A stretch of 64,000 nt of DNA from PMP191F sp047602185 (lineage in GTDB: Bacteria; Bacteroidota; Bacteroidia; Chitinophagales; Chitinophagaceae): NCBI GenBank assembly GCA_047602185.1, contig JASGHY010000001.1, positions 186,001-250,000 on the forward strand. Direction: 5' to 3'. The notes under the pieces are model-generated. The model was not told where the DNA came from, did no database searches, and saw only the letters and a program-made list of their open reading frames with translations. Made by a program: the position numbers and the translations under genes. Positions 42,683 through 50,268 of the stretch are shown here, in pieces. How positions within the stretch are numbered: the first letter of the stretch is position 1; each line of letters starts with the position of its first letter.

Positions 42683-43105
42683 ATGTTACAGCCTAAAAGA
42701 ACGAAACACAGGAAAGCGCAGAAAGGCCGCATCCGCGAGGTAGCAAAGCGTGGTTCTACCATTGCTTTCGGATCTTTCGGATTGAAAGCCATGGAGCCTA
42801 TCTGGTTAACCAACCGCCAGATCGAAGCTGCGCGTCAGGCTATGACCCGTGCAATGAAACGTGAAGGTAATGTTTGGATTCGCGTTTTCCCTGATAAACC
42901 AATTACCCGTAAACCTTTAGAGGTGAGGATGGGTAAAGGTAAAGGTAACCCTGAATTCTGGGCTGCTGTAATTGAACCAGGTCGTATCTTATTTGAGTGC
43001 GACGGTGTTCCTGTAGCAGTTGCGAAAGAGGCTCTGGAACTGGCAGCACAGAAACTGCCTATCAAAACCAGGTTTATCGTTCGCAGAGATTATTCAGCTG
43101 CATAA
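42683..43105 (+). CDS. rplP: 50S ribosomal protein L16
   Basis: 140 aa; organises the A-site tRNA path. MLQPKRTKHRKAQKGRI start, GSFGLKAMEPIWLTNRQIEAAR and the arginine patch RKPLEVRMGKGKG are conserved. The Arg hydroxylated by YcfD in proteobacteria lies in this region; modification is unknown here. Confidence 0.99.
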   Translation: MLQPKRTKHRKAQKGRIREVAKRGSTIAFGSFGLKAMEPIWLTNRQIEAARQAMTRAMKREGNVWIRVFPDKPITRKPLEVRMGKGKGNPEFWAAVIEPGRILFECDGVPVAVAKEALELAAQKLPIKTRFIVRRDYSAA

Positions 43106-43188
43106 GTGAACAGATTTGAAAATGTGTGAGAGGGTAGAAGAGTAGTAGATTTTCAAATTTTCAATTGCTAAATTTTCAAATTACAATC
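43106..43188. repeat. Hairpin-forming TTTGAAAAT spacer rplP-rpmC
   Basis: GATTTGAAAATGTG (about 43113-43126) faces ATTTTCAAATTTTC (about 43148-43161), complementary over about 10 bp, then another TTTTCAAATT. Confidence 0.6.
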
Positions 43189-43398
43189 ATGTCAAAGAGA
43201 ATTGATTTCGTAAAAAGCCTGAAGGATATCAGCGCCGATGATCTGAAAGCGAGAATCGGTGAAGATGAACTGCGCTTAAAAAAGCTGGAGTTTGCTCACG
43301 CTATCTCTCCGCTGGAGAATCCGATGAGCATCCGTAGCCTGCGCAAAGAGCTGGCACGCCTGAAAACCGAATTGCGTAAAAGGGAACTAGCTGCATAA
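43189..43398 (+). CDS. rpmC: 50S ribosomal protein L29
   Basis: 69 aa from ATG 43189 (MSKRIDFVKSLKDISADDL); an upstream in-frame ATG at 43165 lies in the repeat spacer and is rejected. Two-helix coiled coil with the NPMSIRSLRKELARLKTELRKREL end typical of L29. Located near the tunnel exit beside L23. Confidence 0.97.
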   Translation: MSKRIDFVKSLKDISADDLKARIGEDELRLKKLEFAHAISPLENPMSIRSLRKELARLKTELRKRELAA

Positions 43399-43507
43399 AC
43401 GCACGATGTGCGACTTGAAAATGTGTGATAACGGAACGGTGTAAAGGGGATACATTTTCAATCCCGCAAGGCGCGGGACAAATTATCAAAATATCAAATT
43501 AGAGACA
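43399..43507. repeat. Hairpin-forming spacer rpmC-rpsQ
   Basis: CTTGAAAATGTGTGATAA (about 43410-43427) faces GATACATTTTCAATCCCG (43448-43465): TTGAAAATGTGT/ATACATTTTCAA pair. Followed by CCCGCAAGGCGCGGG (43462-43476), a small G-C hairpin, and ATCAAAATATCAAATT. Confidence 0.6.
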
Positions 43508-43765
43508 ATGTCTGAAAGAAATTTGCGTAAAACAAGAACTGGGGTAGTTACCAGCAACAAAATGGTTAAGACTATTACTGTTGCTATTGAAAGAAAAGTA
43601 AAGCACCCCATTTACGGTAAGTTCGTAAAAAAGACTACCAAGTTCCACGCGCACGATGAAAAGAACGAGTGTGGTATTGGCGATGTAGTGCGCATTATGG
43701 AAACCCGTCCTCTGAGCAAGACAAAACGCTGGAGACTGGTTGAAGTAGTTGAAAAAGCGAAATAG
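43508..43765 (+). CDS. rpsQ: 30S ribosomal protein S17
   Basis: 85 aa OB-fold primary 16S binder. RKTRTGVVTSNKMVKTITVAIERKVKHPIYGKF and CGIGDVVRIMETRPLSKTKRW are standard. Separated from rplN by a 103-bp heptad spacer, where most genomes have only a few bases. Confidence 0.99.
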   Translation: MSERNLRKTRTGVVTSNKMVKTITVAIERKVKHPIYGKFVKKTTKFHAHDEKNECGIGDVVRIMETRPLSKTKRWRLVEVVEKAK

Positions 43766-43868
43766 TAACTAAGCTGTGAGCTACGAGCAGCCAGCTACGA
43801 GCCACGTACTTGAAATAATAGTTTTTAATTGCTAGAAGCTCGAAGCTGATAGCTCAAAGCTTAAAAAT
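43766..43868. repeat. Heptad spacer rpsQ-rplN (AGCT words)
   Basis: GAGCTAC, GAGCAGC, CAGCTAC, GAGCCAC (7-bp steps, about 43777-43804) and, after an A/T-rich middle, AGAAGCT, CGAAGCT, GATAGCT, CAAAGCT (about 43834-43861). The two arrays are partly complementary. Confidence 0.75.
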
Positions 43869-44237
43869 ATGATTCAGCAAGAAAGCAGATTGAATGTAGC
43901 TGATAACAGCGGTGCTAAAGAAGTACTGTGCATCCGCGTACTGGGTAACAGCGGACAGGATTATGCTAAAATCGGCGATAAAATTGTTGTAACCGTAAAG
44001 GATGCAATCCCTTCCGGTGGCATTAAAAAAGGTACTGTTACCAAAGCGGTAATTGTACGTACTAAAAACAAACTGCGTCGTAAAGATGGTTCTTATATCC
44101 GTTTCGACGACAACGCAGTAGTGCTTTTGAACCAGGCGGAAGAGCCCCGTGGTACACGTATTTTCGGCCCTGTTGCCCGTGAACTGCGTGACAAGGGACA
44201 CATGAAGATCATTTCCCTGGCTCCGGAAGTATTATAA
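43869..44237 (+). CDS. rplN: 50S ribosomal protein L14
   Basis: 122 aa; forms intersubunit bridge B8 with 16S helix 14 and is the RsfS docking site. MIQQESRLNVADNSGAKEV start, KAVIVRTKNKLRRKDGSYIRFDDNAVVLL and EPRGTRIFGPVARELRD conserved. Normal length. Confidence 0.99.
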   Translation: MIQQESRLNVADNSGAKEVLCIRVLGNSGQDYAKIGDKIVVTVKDAIPSGGIKKGTVTKAVIVRTKNKLRRKDGSYIRFDDNAVVLLNQAEEPRGTRIFGPVARELRDKGHMKIISLAPEVL

Positions 44238-44340
44238 TAAAGCTCAACGCAGCAGGCGAAAAGCGGAACGCTGAACGCCTCATGCTCAATATATTTAAAA
44301 ATTGCGTTTTGCGTTAAGCGTTCGCATAAAGCTTAGAAAA
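44238..44340. repeat. Heptad spacer rplN-rplX (AACGC words, both strands)
   Basis: GCTCAACGCAGCAGGCG, CGGAACG, CTGAACG, CCTCATG (7-bp steps, about 44265-44285) and then TTGCGTT, TTGCGTT, AAGCGTT (about 44302-44322) in the opposite sense. The two halves can form a stem. Confidence 0.7.
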
Positions 44341-44679
44341 ATGAGTAACAGATTTAAACCGAAGTTTAATATTAAAAAAGGTGATACCGTAGTGGTTATC
44401 ACTGGTGATGATAAAGACGTAACCAAGCCGCGTAAAGTACTGGAAGTATTTCCGGAAAATTCACGCGTTCTGATCGAAGGCGTGAACATCATTACCAAAC
44501 ACACCAAACCTTCTGCCACTAATACCAAAGGTGGTATTGTAAAGAAGGAAGCTCCCATTCACATCTCTAACGTAATGTTATGGGATGCGAAAAAAGGCGC
44601 AGCTACTAAAGTTAAACGTGCCAGGGAAAACGGTAAGTTGGTGCGTATTGCAAAAAAATCCGGCGAGACTATTAAATAA
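44341..44679 (+). CDS. rplX: 50S ribosomal protein L24
   Basis: 112 aa from ATG 44341 (MSNRFKPKFNIKKGDTVVVITGDDKD); an earlier in-frame ATG at 44302 lies in the heptad spacer and is rejected. KOW motif at the N-terminus, then VLIEGVNIITKHTKPS and IHISNVMLWD. An assembly initiator on 23S domain I. Eight bp before rplE. Confidence 0.97.
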   Translation: MSNRFKPKFNIKKGDTVVVITGDDKDVTKPRKVLEVFPENSRVLIEGVNIITKHTKPSATNTKGGIVKKEAPIHISNVMLWDAKKGAATKVKRARENGKLVRIAKKSGETIK

Positions 44680-44687
44680 TTATCCAG

Positions 44688-45257
44688 ATGAGCACAACTA
44701 AATATACTCCGAGATTAGCAGATAAGTACAAAAAAGATGTTGTACCTGCTTTAATGAAGCGCTTCGCATATAAAAGTGCGATGCAGGTTCCACGTTTGGA
44801 GAAAATCTGCCTGAACCGTGGTGTGAACGGTGCCGTAACTGACAAGAAACTGGTGGATGTTGCTATAGACGAGCTGACACTGGTTACCGGACAGAAAGCA
44901 GTGCCTACAATGTCTAAAAAGGACATCTCTAACTTTAAGTTGCGTAAAGCCATGCCAATTGGTGCACGTGTTACTTTACGTGGTACTAAAATGTATGAGT
45001 TCCTGGACAGGTTGATTGCAACCTCTCTGCCTCGTGTACGCGACTTTAAAGGTATCAATGAGAAAGCTTTTGATGGCCGTGGCAACTATACACTGGGTGT
45101 TACAGAGCAGATCATTTTCCCTGAAGTTGATATCGACAAAGTAAACCGTATCACCGGTTTGGATATCACTTTCGTTACTACTGCAGGTACAAACGAAGAA
45201 GCGTTTGAACTGCTGAAAGAACTGGGAATGCCATTCAGGAAAAAAGACACTAATTGA
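44688..45257 (+). CDS. rplE: 50S ribosomal protein L5
   Basis: 189 aa; binds 5S rRNA and contacts P-site tRNA. RLEKICLNRGVNGAVTDKK, GARVTLRGTKMYEFLDRLI, and PRVRDFKGINEKAFDGRGNYTLGVTEQ blocks are canonical. Follows rplX by 8 bp, the tightest junction in this operon. Confidence 0.99.
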   Translation: MSTTKYTPRLADKYKKDVVPALMKRFAYKSAMQVPRLEKICLNRGVNGAVTDKKLVDVAIDELTLVTGQKAVPTMSKKDISNFKLRKAMPIGARVTLRGTKMYEFLDRLIATSLPRVRDFKGINEKAFDGRGNYTLGVTEQIIFPEVDIDKVNRITGLDITFVTTAGTNEEAFELLKELGMPFRKKDTN

Positions 45258-45314
45258 TAATATCAGTTAGTACGAAATCTGAAAATTTCGAAATTCTAAA
45301 AATAAAAATACAAT

Positions 45315-45584
45315 ATGGCTAAAGAGTCAGTAAAAGCCAGACAAAGGAAAAGAGAACGCATGGTTGAGCAATATGCTGAAAAACGTGCTACTCTTAAAGC
45401 AGCCGGTGATTGGAAAGCATTGGACGAATTACCTAAAAATTCTTCCAAAGTGAGACTGAAAAACCGTTGCCAGCTTACTGGTCGTCCTAAAGGATATATC
45501 CGTTATTTCGGTATCTCCAGGGTAACCTTCCGTGATATGGCTTTAGCCGGTAAAATTCCGGGAGTAAGAAAAGCTTCCTGGTAA
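45315..45584 (+). CDS. rpsN: 30S ribosomal protein S14, zinc-free type
   Basis: 89 aa long (C-minus) form. MAKESVKARQRKRERMVEQ start; KNRCQLTGRPKGYIRYFGISR carries one Cys only, so no CxxC zinc site. C-terminus RKASW is standard. Confidence 0.98.
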   Translation: MAKESVKARQRKRERMVEQYAEKRATLKAAGDWKALDELPKNSSKVRLKNRCQLTGRPKGYIRYFGISRVTFRDMALAGKIPGVRKASW

Positions 45585-45692
45585 TTACCAGGGATACCAG
45601 ATACGCAGATGTGGGATCTTAGTCATTACCTGTCGTGTATCCCGGTCCCGAGACATGAACAAAATTGTGAACTGATTTTAATTTAAATAAAA
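45585..45692 (+). other. rpsN-rpsH spacer with a dyad
   Basis: GGGATAC / GTATCCC (45591-45597, 45637-45643) enclose about 39 nt. Lies directly upstream of rpsH; in enterobacteria S8 regulates the spc operon by binding mRNA, so an S8 site is possible. No match to the known S8 motif was established. Confidence 0.4.
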
Positions 45693-46091
45693 ATGGTAAC
45701 TGATCCTATCGCAGATTTTCTGACAAGGGTTCGTAACGCTCAGATGGCAGGTCATCGTATTGTTGAAATTCCTGCTTCAAACCTTAAAAAACGTATCACT
45801 GAGATCCTGTACGACCAGGGCTATATCCTGAAGTATAAGTTTGAAGATGATAACAAACAAGGCGTGATCAAGATCGCGTTGAAATATGACGCTGCAAGTA
45901 AAGAGCCTGCTATTAAATCACTGGAAAGAATCAGCCGTCCTGGTCTGCGTCAGTACGCCAGCCCTGCTGAGTTCAAAAGAGTGAAAAATGGTCTTGGTGT
46001 TGCGATCATCAGTACTTCTAAAGGTGTGATGACCGACAAACAGGCTAAAGCTCAGAACGTAGGTGGCGAAGTACTTTGCTACATTTACTAA
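45693..46091 (+). CDS. rpsH: 30S ribosomal protein S8
   Basis: 132 aa. MVTDPIADFLTRVRNAQMAGH start and C-terminal GVGVAIISTSKGVMTDKQAK-like block (here GLGVAIISTSKGVM) with GGEVLCYIY end are canonical. Binds 16S helix 21 and is the spc-operon repressor in E. coli. Confidence 0.99.
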   Translation: MVTDPIADFLTRVRNAQMAGHRIVEIPASNLKKRITEILYDQGYILKYKFEDDNKQGVIKIALKYDAASKEPAIKSLERISRPGLRQYASPAEFKRVKNGLGVAIISTSKGVMTDKQAKAQNVGGEVLCYIY

Positions 46092-46235
46092 AATAATGTG
46101 CAGCTTAACTGTCTTGTTCCATTGTACAACTGCAGTTAAGGCACAGGGTTAGCCGATACATTAAGCTCTTACCTATAGGAGCTGACCGGTTGGAGAACCT
46201 CAGATATCAAATTTGAAATTTCAAACTCATTAATT
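46092..46235 (+). other. Structured rpsH-rplF spacer
   Basis: GTGC(AG)CTTAACTG pairs with CAGTTAAGGCAC (46098-46111, 46133-46144) with a 2-nt bulge and 21-nt loop; AGCTC / GAGCT (46164-46168, 46079+) and GGTT / AACC (46188-46191, 46196-46199) follow. In detail the second stem is 46164-46168 with 46179-46183. Unlike most spacers here it has no heptads. It may be an mRNA control element or a relic. Confidence 0.4.
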
Positions 46236-46790
46236 ATGTCACGTATAGGAAAGCAGCCCGTTACCTTACCTTCAGGTGTTACTGTTTCTGTAGGTAAAGA
46301 CAATGTGCTGAGCGTAAAAGGCCCTAAAGGCGAGCTGAAACAAGCTATTGATCGCGATATCGTAGTTAAGCTCGAAAATAACGAGGTTGTATTCACTCGT
46401 CCTACCGACCAGATCCGTCACCGTGCAATGCATGGTTTGTATCGTGCGCTGGTTGCAAACATGGTAAAAGGTGTAACTGATGGATATAAAAAACAGCTTG
46501 AACTGGTAGGTGTAGGTTTTAAAGCATCTAACCAGGGTAACCTGCTTGATCTGTCTCTCGGTTATTCTCACAATATTGTATTTGAAATTCCTTCTGAACT
46601 GAAAGTTGCTACTTCACAGGAAAAAGGGGAGAACCCCAAAATTACCCTGGAAGGTATTGACAAACAGTTGCTGGGCCAGGTAGCTGCGAAACTGCGCAGT
46701 TTACGTAAACCAGAGCCTTACAAGGGTAAAGGTGTTAAATACGTTGGTGAAGTTATCCGTCGTAAAGCGGGTAAAGCAGCCGGTAAATAA
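46236..46790 (+). CDS. rplF: 50S ribosomal protein L6
   Basis: 184 aa, near the sarcin-ricin loop. MSRIGKQPVTLPSGVTVSV start, TDQIRHRAMHGLYRALVANMVKGV and the C-terminal KGKGVKYVGEVIRRKAGKAAGK end are canonical. Confidence 0.99.
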   Translation: MSRIGKQPVTLPSGVTVSVGKDNVLSVKGPKGELKQAIDRDIVVKLENNEVVFTRPTDQIRHRAMHGLYRALVANMVKGVTDGYKKQLELVGVGFKASNQGNLLDLSLGYSHNIVFEIPSELKVATSQEKGENPKITLEGIDKQLLGQVAAKLRSLRKPEPYKGKGVKYVGEVIRRKAGKAAGK

Positions 46791-46925
46791 TCAATTTGAA
46801 AATTTGAGAATGTGCCAATGTGCAAATATTGGCCGGATGGTAAGAGCATTCAGTTTTCAAATTTTCAAATTCCTAAATTTTCAAATTAAGTTCCTGGCAG
46901 TATCAGGAGCATAAAATAAAGAGAA
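46791..46925. repeat. Large TTTGAAAAT hairpin spacer rplF-rplR
   Basis: AATTTGAAAATTTGAGAATG (46795-46814) is complementary, with a few gaps, to CATTCAGTTTTCAAATTTTC (46849-46868) and the following AAATTCCTAAATTTTC. Best example of the operon-internal hairpin spacer type. Confidence 0.7.
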
Positions 46926-47279
46926 ATGAAAACTAGACTAGAAAGAAGGCAGAACATTCGCTACAGAATTCGTAAGAAAGTAGCAGGTACTGCACAAAAA
47001 CCCCGGTTAGCTGTTTTCCGCAGCAATGCTGACATTTATGTTCAGATCATTGACGACGTAGACGGAAAAACACTGGCTGCTGCTTCTTCAAGAGATAAAG
47101 ATATCGTTGCTCAGAAAGTTACCAAAACTGAGAAGAGCAAACTGGTTGGAGCTGCTATTGCCCGTAAAGCAAGCGAGCTGGGAATTACTACAATCATTTT
47201 TGATCGTGGTGGTAACCTGTATCATGGCCGCGTTAAAGCTGTAGCTGAAGGTGCCCGTGAAGGCGGTTTACAATTCTAA
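46926..47279 (+). CDS. rplR: 50S ribosomal protein L18
   Basis: 117 aa; with L5 and L25-type proteins packages 5S rRNA. RRQNIRYRIRKKVAGTAQKPRLAVFRSNADIYVQIIDD and FDRGGNLYHGRVKAVAEGAREGGL are conserved. Confidence 0.99.
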   Translation: MKTRLERRQNIRYRIRKKVAGTAQKPRLAVFRSNADIYVQIIDDVDGKTLAAASSRDKDIVAQKVTKTEKSKLVGAAIARKASELGITTIIFDRGGNLYHGRVKAVAEGAREGGLQF

Positions 47280-47309
47280 TTTCAAAATTTACATTTTCAA
47301 ATTGAAATA

Positions 47310-47828
47310 ATGGCTAAAGTTAATTTAAACAGGGTTAAAGCCGGTGACCTTGAGTTGAAAGAAAAAGTGGTTGCTATTAACCGCGTTGTAAAAACAACCA
47401 AAGGTGGTCGCGCTTTTAGTTTCTCTGCATTGGTGGTAGTTGGTAATGAAAATGGCGTAGTAGGTCATGGCTTAGGTAAAGCCAAAGAAGTACAGGAAGC
47501 CATTACCAAGGGTATCGAAGATGCCAAGAAAAACCTGATCAAAGTGCCTATTATGCACGGAACCATTCCTCATGACCAGCTGGCTAAGGAAGGTGCTGCT
47601 AAAGTATTGATCAAACCCGCAGCTCATGGTACCGGTGTAATTGCCGGAGGTAGCATGCGTGCAGTACTGGAAAGCGCCGGTGTTACCGACGTATTGGCTA
47701 AATCACTTGGTTCAGCCAACCCTCACAACGTGGTAAAAGCTACTTTCCGTGCTTTGGCCCTGCTGCGTGAGCCTATTACTGTTGCCCGTCAACGTAAACT
47801 GAACCTGAAGAAAGTATTCAACGGATAA
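47310..47828 (+). CDS. rpsE: 30S ribosomal protein S5
   Basis: 172 aa. LELKEKVVAINRVVKTTKGGRAFSFSALVVVG is the spectinomycin-loop region and appears unaltered; GHGLGKAKEVQEAITKGIEDAKKNLI and GVTDVLAKSLGSANPHNVVKATFRAL follow. Confidence 0.99.
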   Translation: MAKVNLNRVKAGDLELKEKVVAINRVVKTTKGGRAFSFSALVVVGNENGVVGHGLGKAKEVQEAITKGIEDAKKNLIKVPIMHGTIPHDQLAKEGAAKVLIKPAAHGTGVIAGGSMRAVLESAGVTDVLAKSLGSANPHNVVKATFRALALLREPITVARQRKLNLKKVFNG

Positions 47829-47899
47829 TGTTACTGGTTGCTGCATACTGGTAGTTTCACCAGAATAACCAGGAACCAAAACCAGAAACTTTTTATACA
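47829..47899. repeat. Heptad spacer rpsE-rpmD (ACCAGAA words)
   Basis: TACTGGTTGCTGCATACTGG then CACCAGAATAACCAGGAACC and AAAACCAGAAAC: CCAG-core units at 7-8 bp steps on both strands (47831-47890). Confidence 0.65.
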
Positions 47900-48082
47900 A
47901 TGAAAAAGATTAAGATTACATTAGTGAAGAGTCCTATTGACAGACCAGAGCGCCAGAAATTAACTTTACAGGCCCTGGGTCTTAATAAGACTAATTCTTC
48001 CAAAGAAGTAGAAGCTACTCCTGCTATTCTCGGTATGGTTCGTACAGTGAACCACCTGGTGAAAATAGAGGAACTGGCTTAA
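47900..48082 (+). CDS. rpmD: 50S ribosomal protein L30
   Basis: 60 aa single-domain bacterial L30. KIKITLVKSPIDRPERQKLTL start and ILGMVRTVNHLVKIEEL end are standard. Confidence 0.98.
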   Translation: MKKIKITLVKSPIDRPERQKLTLQALGLNKTNSSKEVEATPAILGMVRTVNHLVKIEELA

Positions 48083-48216
48083 GTAATTTGAAAATTTGAG
48101 AATGTGTTAATTTGAAAATGTTAACAGTTTCATTTTCAAATCTTCAAATTGAGAAATTATCACATTAATAAACAGCGAGCCCTGGCTTTTAGGGCGTTGA
48201 GTAAAAAATTAAAGCA
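48083..48216. repeat. TTTGAAAAT hairpin spacer rpmD-rplO
   Basis: AATTTGAAAATTTGAGAATG (48087-48106) faces CATTTTCAAATCTTCAAATT (48131-48150), nearly full complement. Same design as at 46791. Confidence 0.7.
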
Positions 48217-48666
48217 ATGAAACTGCATGAAATAAGGCCCGCAAAAGGCGCTACACATAAAGAAAAAAGATTGGGTCGTGGTGAGGCTTCTGGTAAAGGT
48301 GGTACTTCTACCAAAGGTAACAAAGGTGGACAGAGCCGTGCCGGTTACCAACGTAAGTTTGCTCACGAAGGTGGACAGATGCCTATCCAGCGTCGTGTTC
48401 CCAAACGTGGTTTCAACAACATCAACCGTGTAGAATACAAAGTGTTTAACCTGGGTCAGGTTGAGCAACTGGTAGAAAAATATGAGCTGAGCGAATTTTC
48501 TCTGGAAAGCCTGTACATCAACGGACTGGTTAGCAGAACAGATCTGGTTAAAGTATTGGGTAACGGCGAATTGAAAAGCAAAGTGGTTTTCAAAATTAAT
48601 GCAGTGAGCGACAAAGCTAAAGCTGCTATTGAAGCCGCCGGTGGATCAGTAGAAATTATCAAGTAA
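48217..48666 (+). CDS. rplO: 50S ribosomal protein L15
   Basis: 149 aa. Gly/Lys-rich N-terminal extension with GRGEASGKGGTSTKGNKGGQSRAGY-type sequence (about 22-46), then MPIQRRVPKRGFNN. An intrinsic terminator follows within 20 bp, setting secY-map partly apart. Confidence 0.98.
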   Translation: MKLHEIRPAKGATHKEKRLGRGEASGKGGTSTKGNKGGQSRAGYQRKFAHEGGQMPIQRRVPKRGFNNINRVEYKVFNLGQVEQLVEKYELSEFSLESLYINGLVSRTDLVKVLGNGELKSKVVFKINAVSDKAKAAIEAAGGSVEIIK

Positions 48667-48683
48667 ATTTCTGTAACTTGCAT

Positions 48684-48708
48684 AGACGCATTCAGTGCGT
48701 CTTTTTTT
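48684..48708 (+). terminator. Intrinsic terminator between rplO and secY
   Basis: AGACGCA / TGCGTCT (48684-48690, 48696-48702), TTCAG loop, seven T. Confidence 0.88.
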
Positions 48709-48748
48709 GTGTAAAAACAGAAGTTATTTGAGAGCTTAAAAATACCAG

Positions 48749-48792
48749 AACAGGTTTGCAACTCAGGAAGCGATTTCTTTGGCAAACCTGTT
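48749..48792 (+). promoter_or_regulatory. Perfect 11-bp inverted repeat upstream of secY
   Basis: AACAGGTTTGC / GCAAACCTGTT (48749-48759, 48782-48792), 22-nt spacer, then ACTTGTTTTTC. The spacer includes TTTCTTTG (48774-48781), one base off a -7 box, and the left arm contains TTTG, so the dyad may frame the secY promoter. Confidence 0.45.
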
Positions 48793-48838
48793 ACTTGTTT
48801 TTCAAAATAGGCCCATAAATTAAAAATTACTGCAATCT

Positions 48839-50170
48839 GTGAAAAAGTTCGTTCAAACGCTTAAAAATATCTGGAGCATCGAGGAGTTGAGGAGCAAGAT
48901 CCTGGTTACCATTAGCCTGGTAGCCGTGTATCGTCTGGGTACGCACATTGTATTGCCTGGTATTGATCCTTCCAAAATCAACACTTCCGGAGCCGGTGGT
49001 GGTATCCTTGGACTGATTGACGCTTTTGCCGGTGGTGCCTTCTCCCAGGCGTCTATCCTGGCATTAGGTATCATGCCTTACATCTCCGCTTCTATCTTTA
49101 TTCAATTGATGACCATTCTGTATCCTCCTTTCCAGAAACTGCAGAAAGAAGGCGACAGCGGCAGAAAAAAGATCAACCAGTATACACGTTATCTGACTGT
49201 TGCAGTAGCATGCTTACAGGCAAGCGCTTACGTAGCTTACCTGAACCAAACCAACCATGACGCGATGCTGCCTGCTTATTCATCTTATTTCTGGTTGTCA
49301 ACTACAGTTATACTTTCTGCCGGTACCCTGTTTGTAATGTGGCTTGGTGAAAAGATCACCGACAAAGGACTTGGTAACGGTAGCTCCGTTATTATCATGG
49401 TGGGTATCCTTGCACGCTTGCCCCAGTCGCTGTGGCAGGAGTGGATATCTAAATCCAACAGAGGCGGTGGTGGTTTGCTGATCTTCGTTATTGAGATCGC
49501 TATCCTGATCGCTATCATTATGGGATTGATCGTATTGATCCAGGGTGTACGTAAAGTGCCTGTTCAATACGCAAAACAAATTGTAGGTAACAGACAGTTT
49601 GGTGGTGCACGCCAGTTTCTGCCACTGAAAGTGAACAGTTCCGGTGTAATGCCTATCATCTTTGCGCAGGCTATCATGTTCCTGCCTACTCTGTTAGCTA
49701 ATTTCGATTCAACCAAAGGACTTGCACGCATATTCGGTGATCACAGCAATTTCTGGTACATGATCATTTACGCAGTAATGGTGATTGGTTTTACCTTCCT
49801 GTATACTGCATTGATCTTTAACCCCAAGCAAATTGCAGATGACCTGAAACGTAACAATGGTTTTATCCCCGGCGTAAAACCCGGTCAGCCTACTGCTGAT
49901 TATATCGGTGCAGTAATGGATAAGATCACTTTACCAGGTGCGGTATTACTGGCTATGGTAGGTATTTTGCCTGGTTTTGCTCAACGCCTTGGTGTACAGC
50001 AGATCTTTTCTTCCTTCTTTGGAGGTACTTCTCTGCTGATCATGGTAGGTGTTATTCTTGATACCCTGCAACAGATTGAAACCCAGTTATTGATGCGTCA
50101 ATATGATGGTTTGATGAAAAGTGGCAGAATCCAGGGGCGCCAGACGAGTGCAACTCCTGCCTCTATGTAA
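48839..50170 (+). CDS. secY: Protein translocase subunit SecY
   Basis: Channel subunit of SecYEG. 443 aa, ten membrane helices, starting at GTG 48839 (MKKFVQTLKNIWSIEELRSK). Signature segments: VAVYRLGTHIVLPGIDP, GIMPYISASIFIQLM, GNGSSVIIMVGILARLP and FNPKQIADDLKRNNGFIPGVKPG. Lies after a terminator, so it may depend on its own promoter or on readthrough. Confidence 0.98.
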   Translation: MKKFVQTLKNIWSIEELRSKILVTISLVAVYRLGTHIVLPGIDPSKINTSGAGGGILGLIDAFAGGAFSQASILALGIMPYISASIFIQLMTILYPPFQKLQKEGDSGRKKINQYTRYLTVAVACLQASAYVAYLNQTNHDAMLPAYSSYFWLSTTVILSAGTLFVMWLGEKITDKGLGNGSSVIIMVGILARLPQSLWQEWISKSNRGGGGLLIFVIEIAILIAIIMGLIVLIQGVRKVPVQYAKQIVGNRQFGGARQFLPLKVNSSGVMPIIFAQAIMFLPTLLANFDSTKGLARIFGDHSNFWYMIIYAVMVIGFTFLYTALIFNPKQIADDLKRNNGFIPGVKPGQPTADYIGAVMDKITLPGAVLLAMVGILPGFAQRLGVQQIFSSFFGGTSLLIMVGVILDTLQQIETQLLMRQYDGLMKSGRIQGRQTSATPASM

Positions 50171-50200
50171 TTGAATATTCGAATTGATTTATACCAAAAG

Positions 50201-50240
50201 CCTGACAGCGGAGTGAACCACCTGTTGTCAGGTTTTGTTT
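50201..50240 (+). terminator. Terminator-like hairpin between secY and map
   Basis: CCTGACA / TGTCAGG (50201-50207, 50226-50232) with an 18-nt loop, followed by TTTTGTTTT. 28 bp before map. Confidence 0.6.
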
Positions 50241-50268
50241 TAAATAAAAGAATGAAGGAGTTTTTGTA

